From Atribacterota bacterium (lineage in GTDB: Bacteria; Atribacterota; Phoenicimicrobiia; Phoenicimicrobiales; Phoenicimicrobiaceae): a stretch of 6,526 nucleotides of DNA. Positions within the stretch are counted from its first letter, which is position 1. Every line of letters begins with the position of its first letter. The translations under genes were made by a program, and so were the position numbers. Shown piece by piece: positions 1 to 6,179 of the stretch. Under the pieces are notes generated by a model. It did not search any database. It saw only the letters and a list, made by a program, of their open reading frames with translations, and was not told the origin of the DNA. The stretch spans positions 1-6,526 of the forward strand of contig DAOUWX010000104.1 of the NCBI GenBank assembly GCA_030666935.1. Reading direction: 5' to 3'.

Positions 1-36
1 AATTGTATTTTACTTACATTTGCAGCCCGCACCTAT

Positions 37-84
37 ACGCTAAACGCTGTACGCTCTACGCTAACTAAATACTAACGACTAATC
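37..84. repeat. Degenerate tandem heptamer repeat (ACGCTnn)
   Basis: ACGCT occurs four times at exact 7-bp spacing, starting at 37, 44, 51 and 58. The period then decays into ACTAA-type units starting near 64 and 71 and ACGACTAA near 75. The spacer dinucleotides vary (aa, gt, ct, aa), so this is a drifting simple repeat and not a set of spaced binding sites. It lies about 100 bp upstream of dinB in a region with no supported gene. Similar heptamer-type intergenic repeats occur in several uncultured anaerobic lineages; that comparison is from memory. No function is assigned. Confidence 0.7.
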
Positions 85-169
85 CAATTGGTAGATTGGA
101 AGATTAATTGAACTGGGTAACCGAATAACTGGCCAACTAATTTAATCGGTTAATTGGTCAATTAGTTAT
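85..169. repeat. Degenerate AATTGG/TAACTG-rich repeat with inverted repeat upstream of dinB
   Basis: This stretch is made of variants of a short word (AATTGG, GATTGG, TAACCG, TAACTG, TTAATTGG) recurring at roughly 8-bp spacing. Its right part forms an imperfect inverted repeat: 125-140 (ATAACTGGCCAACTAA) against 150-169 (TTAATTGGTCAATTAGTTAT). The arms pair over about 16 positions with one G-T wobble, one mismatch and a 4-nt bulge (AATT), around a 9-nt loop at 141-149. It ends immediately before the dinB ribosome binding site. It may be only a by-product of the repeat, or a leader hairpin if the dinB transcript starts upstream. No convincing LexA box or sigma-70 promoter was seen in 1-184. 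Confidence 0.5.
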
Positions 170-184
170 AAAGGATATAAAATA

Positions 185-1384
185 ATGAGTGATAACCATC
201 GCCTATCTATAATTCATCTGGACGTTGATGCCTTCTTTGCCTCTGTAGAGCAGAGAGATAATCCGATTTATCGAGGTAAACCACTTATTGTAGGAGGAAT
301 AAGCGGTGGCAAAGGAAATTCAAATCGAGGAGTGGTCTGTGCTGCTTCCTATGAAGCCCGTAAATACGGTGTTCACGCCGGTATGCCCATCTGGGAAGCT
401 CGCCAAAAATGCCATAAGGGAATTTTTATTCCTTCTCAAATGAATAAATACGTAGAAGCATCTAAAAAATTCTTTCAAATTTGCAGCAATTATACTCCCT
501 TAATAGAACCGTTGAGCATAGATGAATTTTTTTTAGATGTATCCGGATGCGAATCACTCTTTGGCTCAAGCGAAACTATAGGAAGAAAGATTAAAGAAAG
601 GGTATATCAAGAATTAGGCTTTAGGGTCTCGGTGGGAATAGCAGAAAATAAATTTCTGGCTAAAATTGCCACCAACCTGGGGAAACCGAATGGTTTTTAT
701 ATTATCCCTTCAAAAGATATTCAAAAAATTCTCTATCCCCTCCCTGTATCTGCCCTCTGGGGTATAGGAAAAAAGACAGAAGAATTACTAAAAAAATCCG
801 GTATTTATCAGGTAGAACAATTAGTCCAGATGCCTGATTCTATATTGGAAAACCTTCTGGGGAAAAACGGGAAAAAGATAAAACTTCTGGCTCAAGGAAT
901 AGATGGAAATCCGGTTACTCCTCCATCAACAGCAAAATCTATCGGTAAAGAAACAACTTTCAGCACCAATATAACTGAAAAAGCAATTCTAATAAAAGAA
1001 CTGCTAAAAATTTCCCAACTTGTAGGTTATACCACTCGAAAAAAAGGTTATAAAGGTAGAACCATTACCTTGAAAATAAGATATCACAATTTTATTACCT
1101 TTAATAGATCTAAGACTTTAGAAAATCCTACTCATCTTGATGATATCATCTTTAAAACAGTCGTTGAACTCCTGGATAAAGTAAGGCATAAAAAAGGCGG
1201 GGTTAGACTTTTGGGGATAAAACTCTCCAATTTTACCTTGGGGAATAAAAGAAAGCAATTGAAGTTCTTAAGAGACGAAGAGGATAAAAAAAATGATAAA
1301 TTACAACAACTCACTCAATCTTTAGATAAAATCAGAGAAAAATTTGGCACTAAAGCCGTAACCAGGGCCAGCCTTCTAAAGTAA
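185..1384 (+). CDS. dinB: DNA polymerase IV (Y-family translesion polymerase)
   Basis: Complete Y-family polymerase of 399 aa, slightly longer than the usual 350-ish, that would copy past damaged bases with low fidelity and no proofreading. The palm begins with HLDVDAFFASVEQ: Asp13 is the first metal ligand and Phe18 the likely steric gate (aligned to E. coli Asp8 and Phe13). The second acidic motif, SIDEFFLDVS, gives Asp113 and Glu114. The finger motif RGVVCAASYEARK lies at 48-60, LWGIGKKT (191-198) is the thumb helix-hairpin-helix region, and the little finger spans about 245-355. QLKFL at 358-362 resembles the QLxLF beta-clamp motif, followed by a charged helix ending in RASLLK. AAGGA at 171-175 lies 9 nt before the ATG. 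It stands alone on the plus strand, convergent with a broken sensor gene, and no SOS operator was recognised. Function is secure by motif; the cellular role is inferred from the family. Confidence 0.96.
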   Translation: MSDNHRLSIIHLDVDAFFASVEQRDNPIYRGKPLIVGGISGGKGNSNRGVVCAASYEARKYGVHAGMPIWEARQKCHKGIFIPSQMNKYVEASKKFFQICSNYTPLIEPLSIDEFFLDVSGCESLFGSSETIGRKIKERVYQELGFRVSVGIAENKFLAKIATNLGKPNGFYIIPSKDIQKILYPLPVSALWGIGKKTEELLKKSGIYQVEQLVQMPDSILENLLGKNGKKIKLLAQGIDGNPVTPPSTAKSIGKETTFSTNITEKAILIKELLKISQLVGYTTRKKGYKGRTITLKIRYHNFITFNRSKTLENPTHLDDIIFKTVVELLDKVRHKKGGVRLLGIKLSNFTLGNKRKQLKFLRDEEDKKNDKLQQLTQSLDKIREKFGTKAVTRASLLK

Positions 1385-1403
1385 ATTTGAAATTAAAATT
1401 TAC
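1381..1403. other. AT-rich inverted repeat at the dinB 3' end
   Basis: A perfect 8-bp inverted repeat, GTAAATTT (1381-1388) and AAATTTAC (1396-1403), with a 7-nt loop, overlaps the dinB stop codon. It sits where dinB and the convergent sensor remnant meet. The stem has only two G-C pairs and no T-run follows on either strand, so it is not a convincing intrinsic terminator. It may be chance in AT-rich DNA. Confidence 0.35.
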
Positions 1404-1924
1404 AGCTAAAACTCCGGCAAACTGTTTATTCACAAAATAGGGGCAGATATACTAAAAACATGTTTATGGGTAAATGAGGATAAGTGTAAGTCACCAATAA
1501 AGACTCCTTGTTTTCCCTCCAGGAAGATTTCGTGAGTACTTTTATCTATTCCTGTATCTTCATGACTGGAGGTAATTGTAATACCCTCTTTGTTCAAAAT
1601 TCTGATGCGGGATATTTCTTCATGTGTTTCAATGATATTTTTAATCCTTTGGTTAACCTGTTCTATTCTTCGGGTATAATCAATGCTCTCATCTACAGCA
1701 TCTCGGAAAACAACCCCGGTTGACACCGTTTTAGTAAGTTTCTCATATTGACTTAATAATGTTTCAATATGTTTCACTCTGGATTGGGTTGTATTAATTA
1801 GATTATCGGTGATTTGTTGTTTGATGATATTAGTGGATATATTTCTACTAATTAAAATACTGGTTATACTTACAGTTGTTAAAAGTAATAAAGCGATTAT
1901 TTGAAATTTTCTCTGGATTTTCAT
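1386..1924 (-). pseudogene. Truncated, frameshifted membrane sensor (TM plus Cache-like domain)
   Basis: The open part (ATG at 1922-1924 to TGA at 1430-1432) encodes 164 aa: a basic N-terminus, one transmembrane helix at about residues 7-26, then a helical and Cache-like extracytoplasmic domain ending in FSISAPIL. That motif normally continues as a conserved strand. After the TGA, the frame starting at 1430 reads NKQFAGVLAVNFNF, exactly the kind of continuation expected of a Cache domain, so a small indel near 1431-1436 broke the gene. Recognisable sequence stops by about 1389, next to the dinB stop, so the second membrane helix, HAMP and the output domain (kinase, chemotaxis or GGDEF) are absent and the original output cannot be named. 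AGGAAA precedes the start, so a short membrane-anchored fragment could still be made. What is seen: frameshift and missing C-terminus; the former sensor role is inferred from the domain family. Confidence 0.75.
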
Positions 1925-1963
1925 TATTCTTTTCCTGTTCTTTTCTTTGAGGTTTAAATGCTC

Positions 1964-1984
1964 AGCACCGCCCGCCGTGGTGCT
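1964..1984. other. GC-rich hairpin in the spacer
   Basis: AGCACCGC at 1964-1971 pairs with GTGGTGCT at 1977-1984 (8 bp, one G-T wobble on the plus strand) around a 5-nt CCGCC loop. It is strikingly GC-rich for a local background of A/T runs. It lies downstream of the 2024-2461 gene and 39 bp upstream of the sensor remnant's start, both read on the minus strand. No T-run follows on either strand, so it is not a standard intrinsic terminator. It could be an unusual terminator, a leader structure of the sensor gene, a protein-binding site or a dispersed palindromic repeat. Confidence 0.55.
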
Positions 1985-2023
1985 ATATCACGTTATAAAA
2001 ACATATACATTTAAAAAAATTTT

Positions 2024-2461
2024 CTAATTATTTTTATCAAATTCCAGCAGTTCAACACTTTTTACTGTTTCTTGAATTATAAAAATGCTTTCATTGTTAT
2101 CTTCAGGTTCAATAGGATAAATAAAAAAAACTTTTCTATTCGAATTATAACCAAGAGTAGTCCCATAAATTTTTTCGCCATCTTTACAGGTAACAATTAT
2201 TTTACGTTGACTGGGACTTACTTTATGTTGTCCTTCAAAGGTTTTTACTTTTTTGTGATCTTTATTCCCTTTAAAACTTTTTACAAAAAATACTGCTTTA
2301 AGAGATGATAATTTTATCTCTACCACATTTCTTTTCTCTTGTTCTCTGAATTCTTCATGTTTATATAAGTGAAAAACTTCTTTGGTGGGAGAAAAATCTA
2401 CTGTCCAGCCTTTGAGAATCTTTCCATCTTTAAATCTTACTACAACTTTTTTACCAAACAT
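2024..2461 (-). CDS. Small duplicated-domain protein of unknown function (DUF6982-like)
   Basis: Function unknown. The 145-aa protein has no signal peptide, membrane helix or obvious catalytic motif, so it is probably cytosolic. It is built of two similar units. Residues 5-62 contain VVVRFKDGKILKGWTVDFSP followed by VFHLY and a closing LKAVFFVK strand; residues 87-139 contain IIVTCKDGEKIYGTTLGYNS followed by VFFIYP and a closing VKSVELLE strand. The shared plan (strand, KDG turn, strand with G, N/P-rich turn, aromatic strand, final strand) suggests a small beta-barrel duplicated in tandem, joined by a basic linker (about 63-86). From memory this resembles the DUF6982 family. AAAGGTGA lies 7 nt before the ATG, supporting this start. 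It follows the hydroxylase operon on the same strand after 66 bp with no visible terminator, so read-through is possible, but no functional link is evident. Confidence 0.8.
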   Translation of the reverse strand: MFGKKVVVRFKDGKILKGWTVDFSPTKEVFHLYKHEEFREQEKRNVVEIKLSSLKAVFFVKSFKGNKDHKKVKTFEGQHKVSPSQRKIIVTCKDGEKIYGTTLGYNSNRKVFFIYPIEPEDNNESIFIIQETVKSVELLEFDKNN

Positions 2462-2527
2462 TTATAAATCACCTTTCATTATATTTACTGTTATTTATTC
2501 TCTAACTAATAATGTTATGTCTCTTTT
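2462..2527 (-). other. Spacer between the hydroxylase operon and the DUF6982-like gene
   Basis: 66 bp, very AT-rich. A TATAAT hexamer is present on the minus strand at 2478-2483, but there is no good -35 element at 16-18 bp, and initiation from it would fall inside the ribosome binding site, so no promoter is claimed. No GC-rich stem followed by T residues is seen, hence no terminator for the upstream operon is evident. Confidence 0.5.
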
Positions 2528-3514
2528 CTATTTGTTCTTAAAAGCTTTTAGTATTTTTTCTGGAGTTATAGGGAGTTCAAAAATTCTTACCCTTATGGCA
2601 TCATAAATGGCATTGGCAATGGCCGGAGCGGTGGCAATTGTAGCCGGTTCCCCAATCCCTTTGGCTCCAAAAGGGCCTTCCGAATCTTCATTCTCTACCA
2701 GCCGGGTAGCAAAGTGAGGGGTGTCCATAGAAGTGGGAATTAGATAACCGGTTAAATCCGGATTCAAAGTGATTCCCTCTTTGATAACCTGCTCTTCCAT
2801 CAGAGCCATCCCTATTCCCTGGACAGTCCCACCCTCTATCTGTCCTTCTACGTTCTGAGGATTTATAGCTTTACCGATATCAGCTGAGGTATACACATTT
2901 AATACTTCCACAATTCCGGTATCTGTATCAACTTCTACATCAACTACTTGAGTAACAAAAGTGTAGGCTACATATAATTTTTCACCCTGTCCGGTTTTGG
3001 GGTCAGGTTTATCAGTGTGAGGGAAGAAAGATGCTTCAGCTTTAAGGGTTTCTCCTTTTTTTGCAACTTTTTTAGCTAATTCCCAATAACTTAATTTATA
3101 ATTCGGATTATCATTTCTTAAAATATAACCATCTTTTATTCCTAATTCCACATGATTACTCCTAAACTCAATACTGGCATAATGATAAATATTACTCAAC
3201 AACCCTTCTGAAGCTTCTTTAACTGCATTCCCGGTAAAAAATGTCTGTCGAGTTGCAGAAGTAGAACCCGAATTTTTAGTCAAGTGGGTATCACCAGGAA
3301 TAATTCGAATTATTTCCGGCTTCACTTTTAGAATTTCAGCGGCTATCTGGGTAATGGTAGTTAAAACACCCTGACCTACATCAGCAGCGGCAGTTTTAAT
3401 TAAAATCTTGCTCCCTTCTTCAATTTCTACTGAAGCAATGGAGTGATCAGGGAATCCTTCTCCATACCCAAAACCGAACATAATAGTAGCAATTCCTCTA
3501 CCTTGTTTCTTCAT
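2528..3514 (-). CDS. Molybdenum hydroxylase, C-terminal molybdopterin-binding subunit (NdhM-like)
   Basis: A 328-aa polypeptide equal to the C-terminal half of the xanthine dehydrogenase/CO dehydrogenase large subunit, here a separate protein. It completes the molybdopterin cytosine dinucleotide site and carries the catalytic base. Seen: VGQG at 46-49 and STSATRQTFFTGNAV at 84-98, both cofactor-binding loops; DIGKAINPQNVEGQIEGG at 212-229; and GAKGIGE at 283-289, whose Glu289 aligns with the catalytic Glu of the family (Glu1261 in bovine xanthine oxidase). The ATG overlaps the stop of the N-terminal-half gene as ATGA, and GAAGGAGGG lies 6 nt upstream, so this is a translationally coupled gene and not a simple frameshift fragment. 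Size matches, from memory, NdhM of Eubacterium barkeri nicotinate dehydrogenase (about 330 aa). No selenocysteine codon is involved; any selenium would be a labile ligand of Mo. The substrate is not determined. Confidence 0.9.
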   Translation of the reverse strand: MKKQGRGIATIMFGFGYGEGFPDHSIASVEIEEGSKILIKTAAADVGQGVLTTITQIAAEILKVKPEIIRIIPGDTHLTKNSGSTSATRQTFFTGNAVKEASEGLLSNIYHYASIEFRSNHVELGIKDGYILRNDNPNYKLSYWELAKKVAKKGETLKAEASFFPHTDKPDPKTGQGEKLYVAYTFVTQVVDVEVDTDTGIVEVLNVYTSADIGKAINPQNVEGQIEGGTVQGIGMALMEEQVIKEGITLNPDLTGYLIPTSMDTPHFATRLVENEDSEGPFGAKGIGEPATIATAPAIANAIYDAIRVRIFELPITPEKILKAFKNK

Positions 3515-4782
3515 TGTCTTCCCTCCTTCCAGCCAGCTATATCTGTTGCTACTTTAATAGTCTCTTTCACCCCTACACTATGAGTTAATATTTGTCTATT
3601 GGGAGTAGAAGAGCCAATATCATAGGCGTTTTGCATGCGGAATTTAACCGGGTTAATTCCTAATTTATGTGATAGAATATCCATCTGAGATTCATAGGCA
3701 AAAGCCATCTGGTTTGCGCCAAAACCACGCATCGCTCCGCAATAAGTATTGTTAGTGTAAACTGTATAAGCAACACCTTTAACATTGTCTACATTGTAAG
3801 GGCCGGTACAGTGATACATCCCCTTATGAACTACTGCCAATCCGCTTGAAGCATAAGCTCCGGTATCTCCGATTACCTCTACCTGACAAGCAGTTAAATA
3901 ACCTTTATTAGTAACACCCGTTTTCATTCGAATAATAAAAGGATGCCTTTTTGATTGAGCAATCATTGATTCTTCTCTGGTATAAGTTAATTTTACCGCT
4001 CTTTTGGTTTTTATTGCTGCTAAAGCCAAATGAATATGAACCGAGATGTCCTCTTTTTTTCCAAAGGCACCTCCGATAACCGGTTGGATAATCCTTATTT
4101 TTTCTTTGGGTAAGTCTAGAGATTGGGCAATATCCGCCTGGGTATCATGAAGCCATTGGGTGGCTGACCAAAGTTTAATAACACCATCCTTTTCATCGTA
4201 AAACGCAACCCCGGCTTCTGCCTGAAGAGGCAATTGGTCAATAAAGGTTGTTTTATATTCATTTTCCACAATCACATCAGCTTGAGCAAAGCCTTTTTTT
4301 ATATCTCCTTTTTCTAAATAATGGGTAGCCAGGATATTACCGTCTTGATGAATAGGTGGGGCATCTTTTTCCATAGCTCGTAAGGGGTCAGAAATTATTT
4401 CTAATTCCTCCACTTCAACTTCAATCAAGTTGACTGCTTTAGAAGAAATTTCTTTACTCTCAGCAATAACAATAGCCAGGGCATCTCCCATATAACGCAT
4501 CTTCTGACCGATATCGATAAGAACCGGTTGGTCCTTGATAATCAAACCAAAATTTTTCACTTTAGGAATATCAGCAGCGGTAATAATTTTAACTACTCCC
4601 GGTAATTTTTGTGCTTTACTTGTATCTATTCGATGAAGATAAGCATGAGGGTGAGTGGCTCTCTTGATTTTTACATACAACATATCATCAAAATAAATAT
4701 CGTCAGAATATATTGCTTTGCCCGTTACTTTTTCCCGGGCATCTACTTTGAAAATGTTTTTACCTACATATTTTTTAGGCAT
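3511..4782 (-). CDS. Molybdenum hydroxylase, N-terminal molybdopterin-binding subunit (NdhL-like)
   Basis: A 423-aa chain equal to the N-terminal half of the large molybdopterin subunit. The first part (about 10-115) is the a/b hammerhead domain with KVTGKAIYSDDI; the molybdopterin-binding fold follows. GGAFGKKE at 237-244 is the GGxFG cofactor loop and AMRGFGANQ at 350-358 the family RGFG loop. It ends at GWKEGRQ, the point where undivided homologues run on into the segment that begins the next gene. In place of the usual H-x-x-L-E-P substrate-pocket motif it has IDQLPLQAEAG at 181-191. The ATG at 4780-4782 is preferred over an in-frame GTG at 4801-4803: AGGGGTGA sits 5 nt before it, it overlaps the FeS gene by only 8 bp, and the length agrees with NdhL (about 425 aa, from memory). 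The hydroxylase family is certain; the substrate (nicotinate, purine, other) is unknown. Confidence 0.9.
   Translation of the reverse strand: MPKKYVGKNIFKVDAREKVTGKAIYSDDIYFDDMLYVKIKRATHPHAYLHRIDTSKAQKLPGVVKIITAADIPKVKNFGLIIKDQPVLIDIGQKMRYMGDALAIVIAESKEISSKAVNLIEVEVEELEIISDPLRAMEKDAPPIHQDGNILATHYLEKGDIKKGFAQADVIVENEYKTTFIDQLPLQAEAGVAFYDEKDGVIKLWSATQWLHDTQADIAQSLDLPKEKIRIIQPVIGGAFGKKEDISVHIHLALAAIKTKRAVKLTYTREESMIAQSKRHPFIIRMKTGVTNKGYLTACQVEVIGDTGAYASSGLAVVHKGMYHCTGPYNVDNVKGVAYTVYTNNTYCGAMRGFGANQMAFAYESQMDILSHKLGINPVKFRMQNAYDIGSSTPNRQILTHSVGVKETIKVATDIAGWKEGRQ
3521..3529 (-). promoter_or_regulatory. Shine-Dalgarno for the C-terminal Mo subunit, inside the upstream gene
   Basis: GAAGGAGGG on the minus strand, 6 nt before the ATG at 3512-3514 and lying within the last codons (W-K-E-G) of the N-terminal-half gene. 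This strong site, together with the ATGA overlap, supports real reinitiation of the second half as its own protein and argues against a sequencing frameshift. Confidence 0.85.
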
Positions 4783-5278
4783 CTTCTTCACCCCTTCCGC
4801 CACCTTTTTTCGATAATCTGTTTGCAGCTAACTTAATAGCATCAAATATTTTTTGATAACCGGTACAACGGCAGAGATTACCGGAGATACCCCGCTTAAT
4901 TTCTTCTTCATCAGGATGAGGATTTTCTTCTAGCAGTTTTTTAGCAGCCAAAATCATCCCCGGGGTACAGAATCCGCATTGGACTGCTCCGGTCTCTATA
5001 AAAGCTTCTTGAACCGGATCCAGACATTTATCATCCCCTATGCCTTCGATGGTGGTGATAATTGCCCCATCAGCCTGAGGCGCTAAAATCAAACAGGAAG
5101 CCACCAACTCACCATTCATAATTACAGTACAAGCCCCGCACTCGCCTTTCCCACATCCTTCTTTGGTCCCGGTTAGATGCAGGTCATCTCTTATTAAATC
5201 CAACAAACGGGTTGAATGAGTAGTCTCCACTTTTCTTTTCTTACCATTAATAGTTAGTTCTATCATTAATTTACTCAT
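4775..5278 (-). CDS. Molybdenum hydroxylase, [2Fe-2S] subunit (NdhS-like)
   Basis: The 167-aa electron-transfer subunit carries two [2Fe-2S] clusters that move electrons from the molybdenum site to FAD. The N-terminal plant-type ferredoxin domain has Cys42, Cys47, Cys50 and Cys62 (C-x4-C-x2-C-x11-C); the C-terminal helical domain has Cys101, Cys104, Cys136 and Cys138 (C-x2-C-x31-C-x-C, seen as QCGFC and CRC). Gln100 just before Cys101 is the family residue that contacts the molybdopterin cofactor. All eight ligands are present, so it should be functional. The ATG overlaps the FAD-gene stop as ATGA, with GGAGGT 7 nt upstream; Met5 is a weaker alternative. The glycine-, glutamate-rich tail after residue 158 overlaps the start of the next gene. 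Length is normal for the family. Confidence 0.95.
   Translation of the reverse strand: MSKLMIELTINGKKRKVETTHSTRLLDLIRDDLHLTGTKEGCGKGECGACTVIMNGELVASCLILAPQADGAIITTIEGIGDDKCLDPVQEAFIETGAVQCGFCTPGMILAAKKLLEENPHPDEEEIKRGISGNLCRCTGYQKIFDAIKLAANRLSKKGGGRGEEDA
4788..4795 (-). promoter_or_regulatory. Shine-Dalgarno deciding the start of the N-terminal Mo subunit
   Basis: AGGGGTGA on the minus strand lies 5 nt before the ATG at 4780-4782 and inside the 3' end of the FeS gene. The in-frame GTG at 4801-4803 would place this site within the coding region and lengthen the gene overlap to 29 bp, so the ATG is the better start. Confidence 0.7.
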
Positions 5279-6165
5279 TTATATGACCTCCGAGCTGCGT
5301 CTATTTCTTCAAGAGCATTAATCATAATTTCTTTGGCTACATCCTTACGATATTCTTTTGTCCCCCTGATATCATCGATAGGGGAAATCTTATCTTCAAC
5401 TATTTGACCTAATTCGGCAAAATCCAATTGATCAAAATTTTTCCCCACCATTTTTTTTCTAATTTCTTTTATTTCAACGGGAGTAGGTGCTACTGAGCCA
5501 AGGCAAGTTCTTACATCTTTCACGGTTTTATTGTCTTTGGCCATCTCTACTACCAGAACCAGGGTAATAGTAGCAATAATTAAAGCTTTTCTCTTGCCAA
5601 TTTTAATCCAGCTCCCGTAAGTCCTTTCAGAGGGCAGTGGAAGAATTATCCGGGTCAATAATTGAGCTGGTTCTAAGATAGTTTTTTTAGGGCCGACAAA
5701 AAATTCTTCCGCTGGCACTATCTTTTCTCCCTGTGTAGAGAGTAATTTGAATTGAGCGTTATAAGCCATTAAGGGGGCTAAGAGATCACCGGCCGGTGAG
5801 GCATTAACGATATTCCCTCCGATAGTTCCGCGACTCCTTATTTGGGGAGAGCCGATATCGGCAGCAGCCTTTCCTAAAACTGGAAAATATTTTTTAATCT
5901 CTGCTGATTTTTCCAATTGGGCGTGAGTAACCATCGCTCCAATTTCCATTTGATTCTGATGTATTTTAATTTCTTGTAATTCTTTAATATTTTTTAAATC
6001 TAGCCAACTATTAATCTCATATAGACGATCATAATATTGAATTAATAGGTCAGTTCCTCCGGCAATTACTTTAATTTCTTTCTCCTGTTTAGACAAAATA
6101 TCCAGTGCTTCTTCTATTTTCCGAGGAGCAAAATATTCCTGACAGGGGACGGTTCTCTGGTGCAT
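5275..6165 (-). CDS. Molybdenum hydroxylase, FAD-binding subunit (NdhF-like)
   Basis: The 296-aa flavoprotein of the CO dehydrogenase medium-subunit family accepts electrons from the [2Fe-2S] clusters and passes them to an external acceptor. FAD-binding signatures are AGGTDLL at 35-41 and TIGGN at 114-118 followed by ASPAGDL at 122-128, both contacting the FAD diphosphate. The C-terminal domain (about 180-290) ends with the family motif RGTKEYRKDVA at 267-277. Only two cysteines are present (8 and 221), so the extra 4Fe-4S insert of 4-hydroxybenzoyl-CoA reductase is absent. The ATG follows two stacked Shine-Dalgarno sequences (GGAGGTGGAGG at 6170-6180), the first sharing its G with the upstream TAG stop. 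Size equals that recalled for E. barkeri NdhF. It lies 14 bp after the YgfK-like gene, so the two are almost certainly cotranscribed. The physiological electron acceptor is unknown. Confidence 0.94.
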   Translation of the reverse strand: MHQRTVPCQEYFAPRKIEEALDILSKQEKEIKVIAGGTDLLIQYYDRLYEINSWLDLKNIKELQEIKIHQNQMEIGAMVTHAQLEKSAEIKKYFPVLGKAAADIGSPQIRSRGTIGGNIVNASPAGDLLAPLMAYNAQFKLLSTQGEKIVPAEEFFVGPKKTILEPAQLLTRIILPLPSERTYGSWIKIGKRKALIIATITLVLVVEMAKDNKTVKDVRTCLGSVAPTPVEIKEIRKKMVGKNFDQLDFAELGQIVEDKISPIDDIRGTKEYRKDVAKEIMINALEEIDAARRSYK

Positions 6166-6179
6166 AAATCCTCCACCTC

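Noticed and set aside
37..84. CRISPR-like or iteron array
   Set aside because: The unit is 7 bp with no unique spacers, and no Rep or Cas gene is present; it fits a decaying simple repeat.
1430..1432. TGA read-through (selenocysteine or recoding) in the sensor gene
   Set aside because: Read-through in the same frame gives only seven residues before a TAG; the conserved continuation is in another frame, so an indel explains it better.
2478..2483. TATAAT promoter for the DUF6982-like gene on the minus strand
   Set aside because: No acceptable -35 element at normal spacing, and initiation from it would fall inside the ribosome binding site.
2538..2551. Palindrome around TAAAAGCTTTTA as a terminator of the hydroxylase operon
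   Set aside because: It lies in the coding end of the C-terminal Mo subunit, is nearly all A/T, has no room for a loop, and lacks a following T-run.
3511..3514. TGA at the junction of the two Mo subunit genes as a selenocysteine codon or frameshift
   Set aside because: The second half is in a different frame, so reading the TGA as an amino acid would not join them. The strong Shine-Dalgarno and ATGA overlap fit normal coupled translation.
4609..4836. Short plus-strand reading frame, and similar ones at 1132-1314, 1508-1723, 2072-2308 and 2382-2606
   Set aside because: They lie mostly opposite well-supported genes, have low-complexity compositions and no recognisable motifs, so they are antisense shadows.
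2528..6165. Firm assignment of the hydroxylase as nicotinate dehydrogenase
   Set aside because: The architecture matches, but no other nicotinate-pathway gene is in the window and the substrate pocket cannot be resolved from sequence alone.
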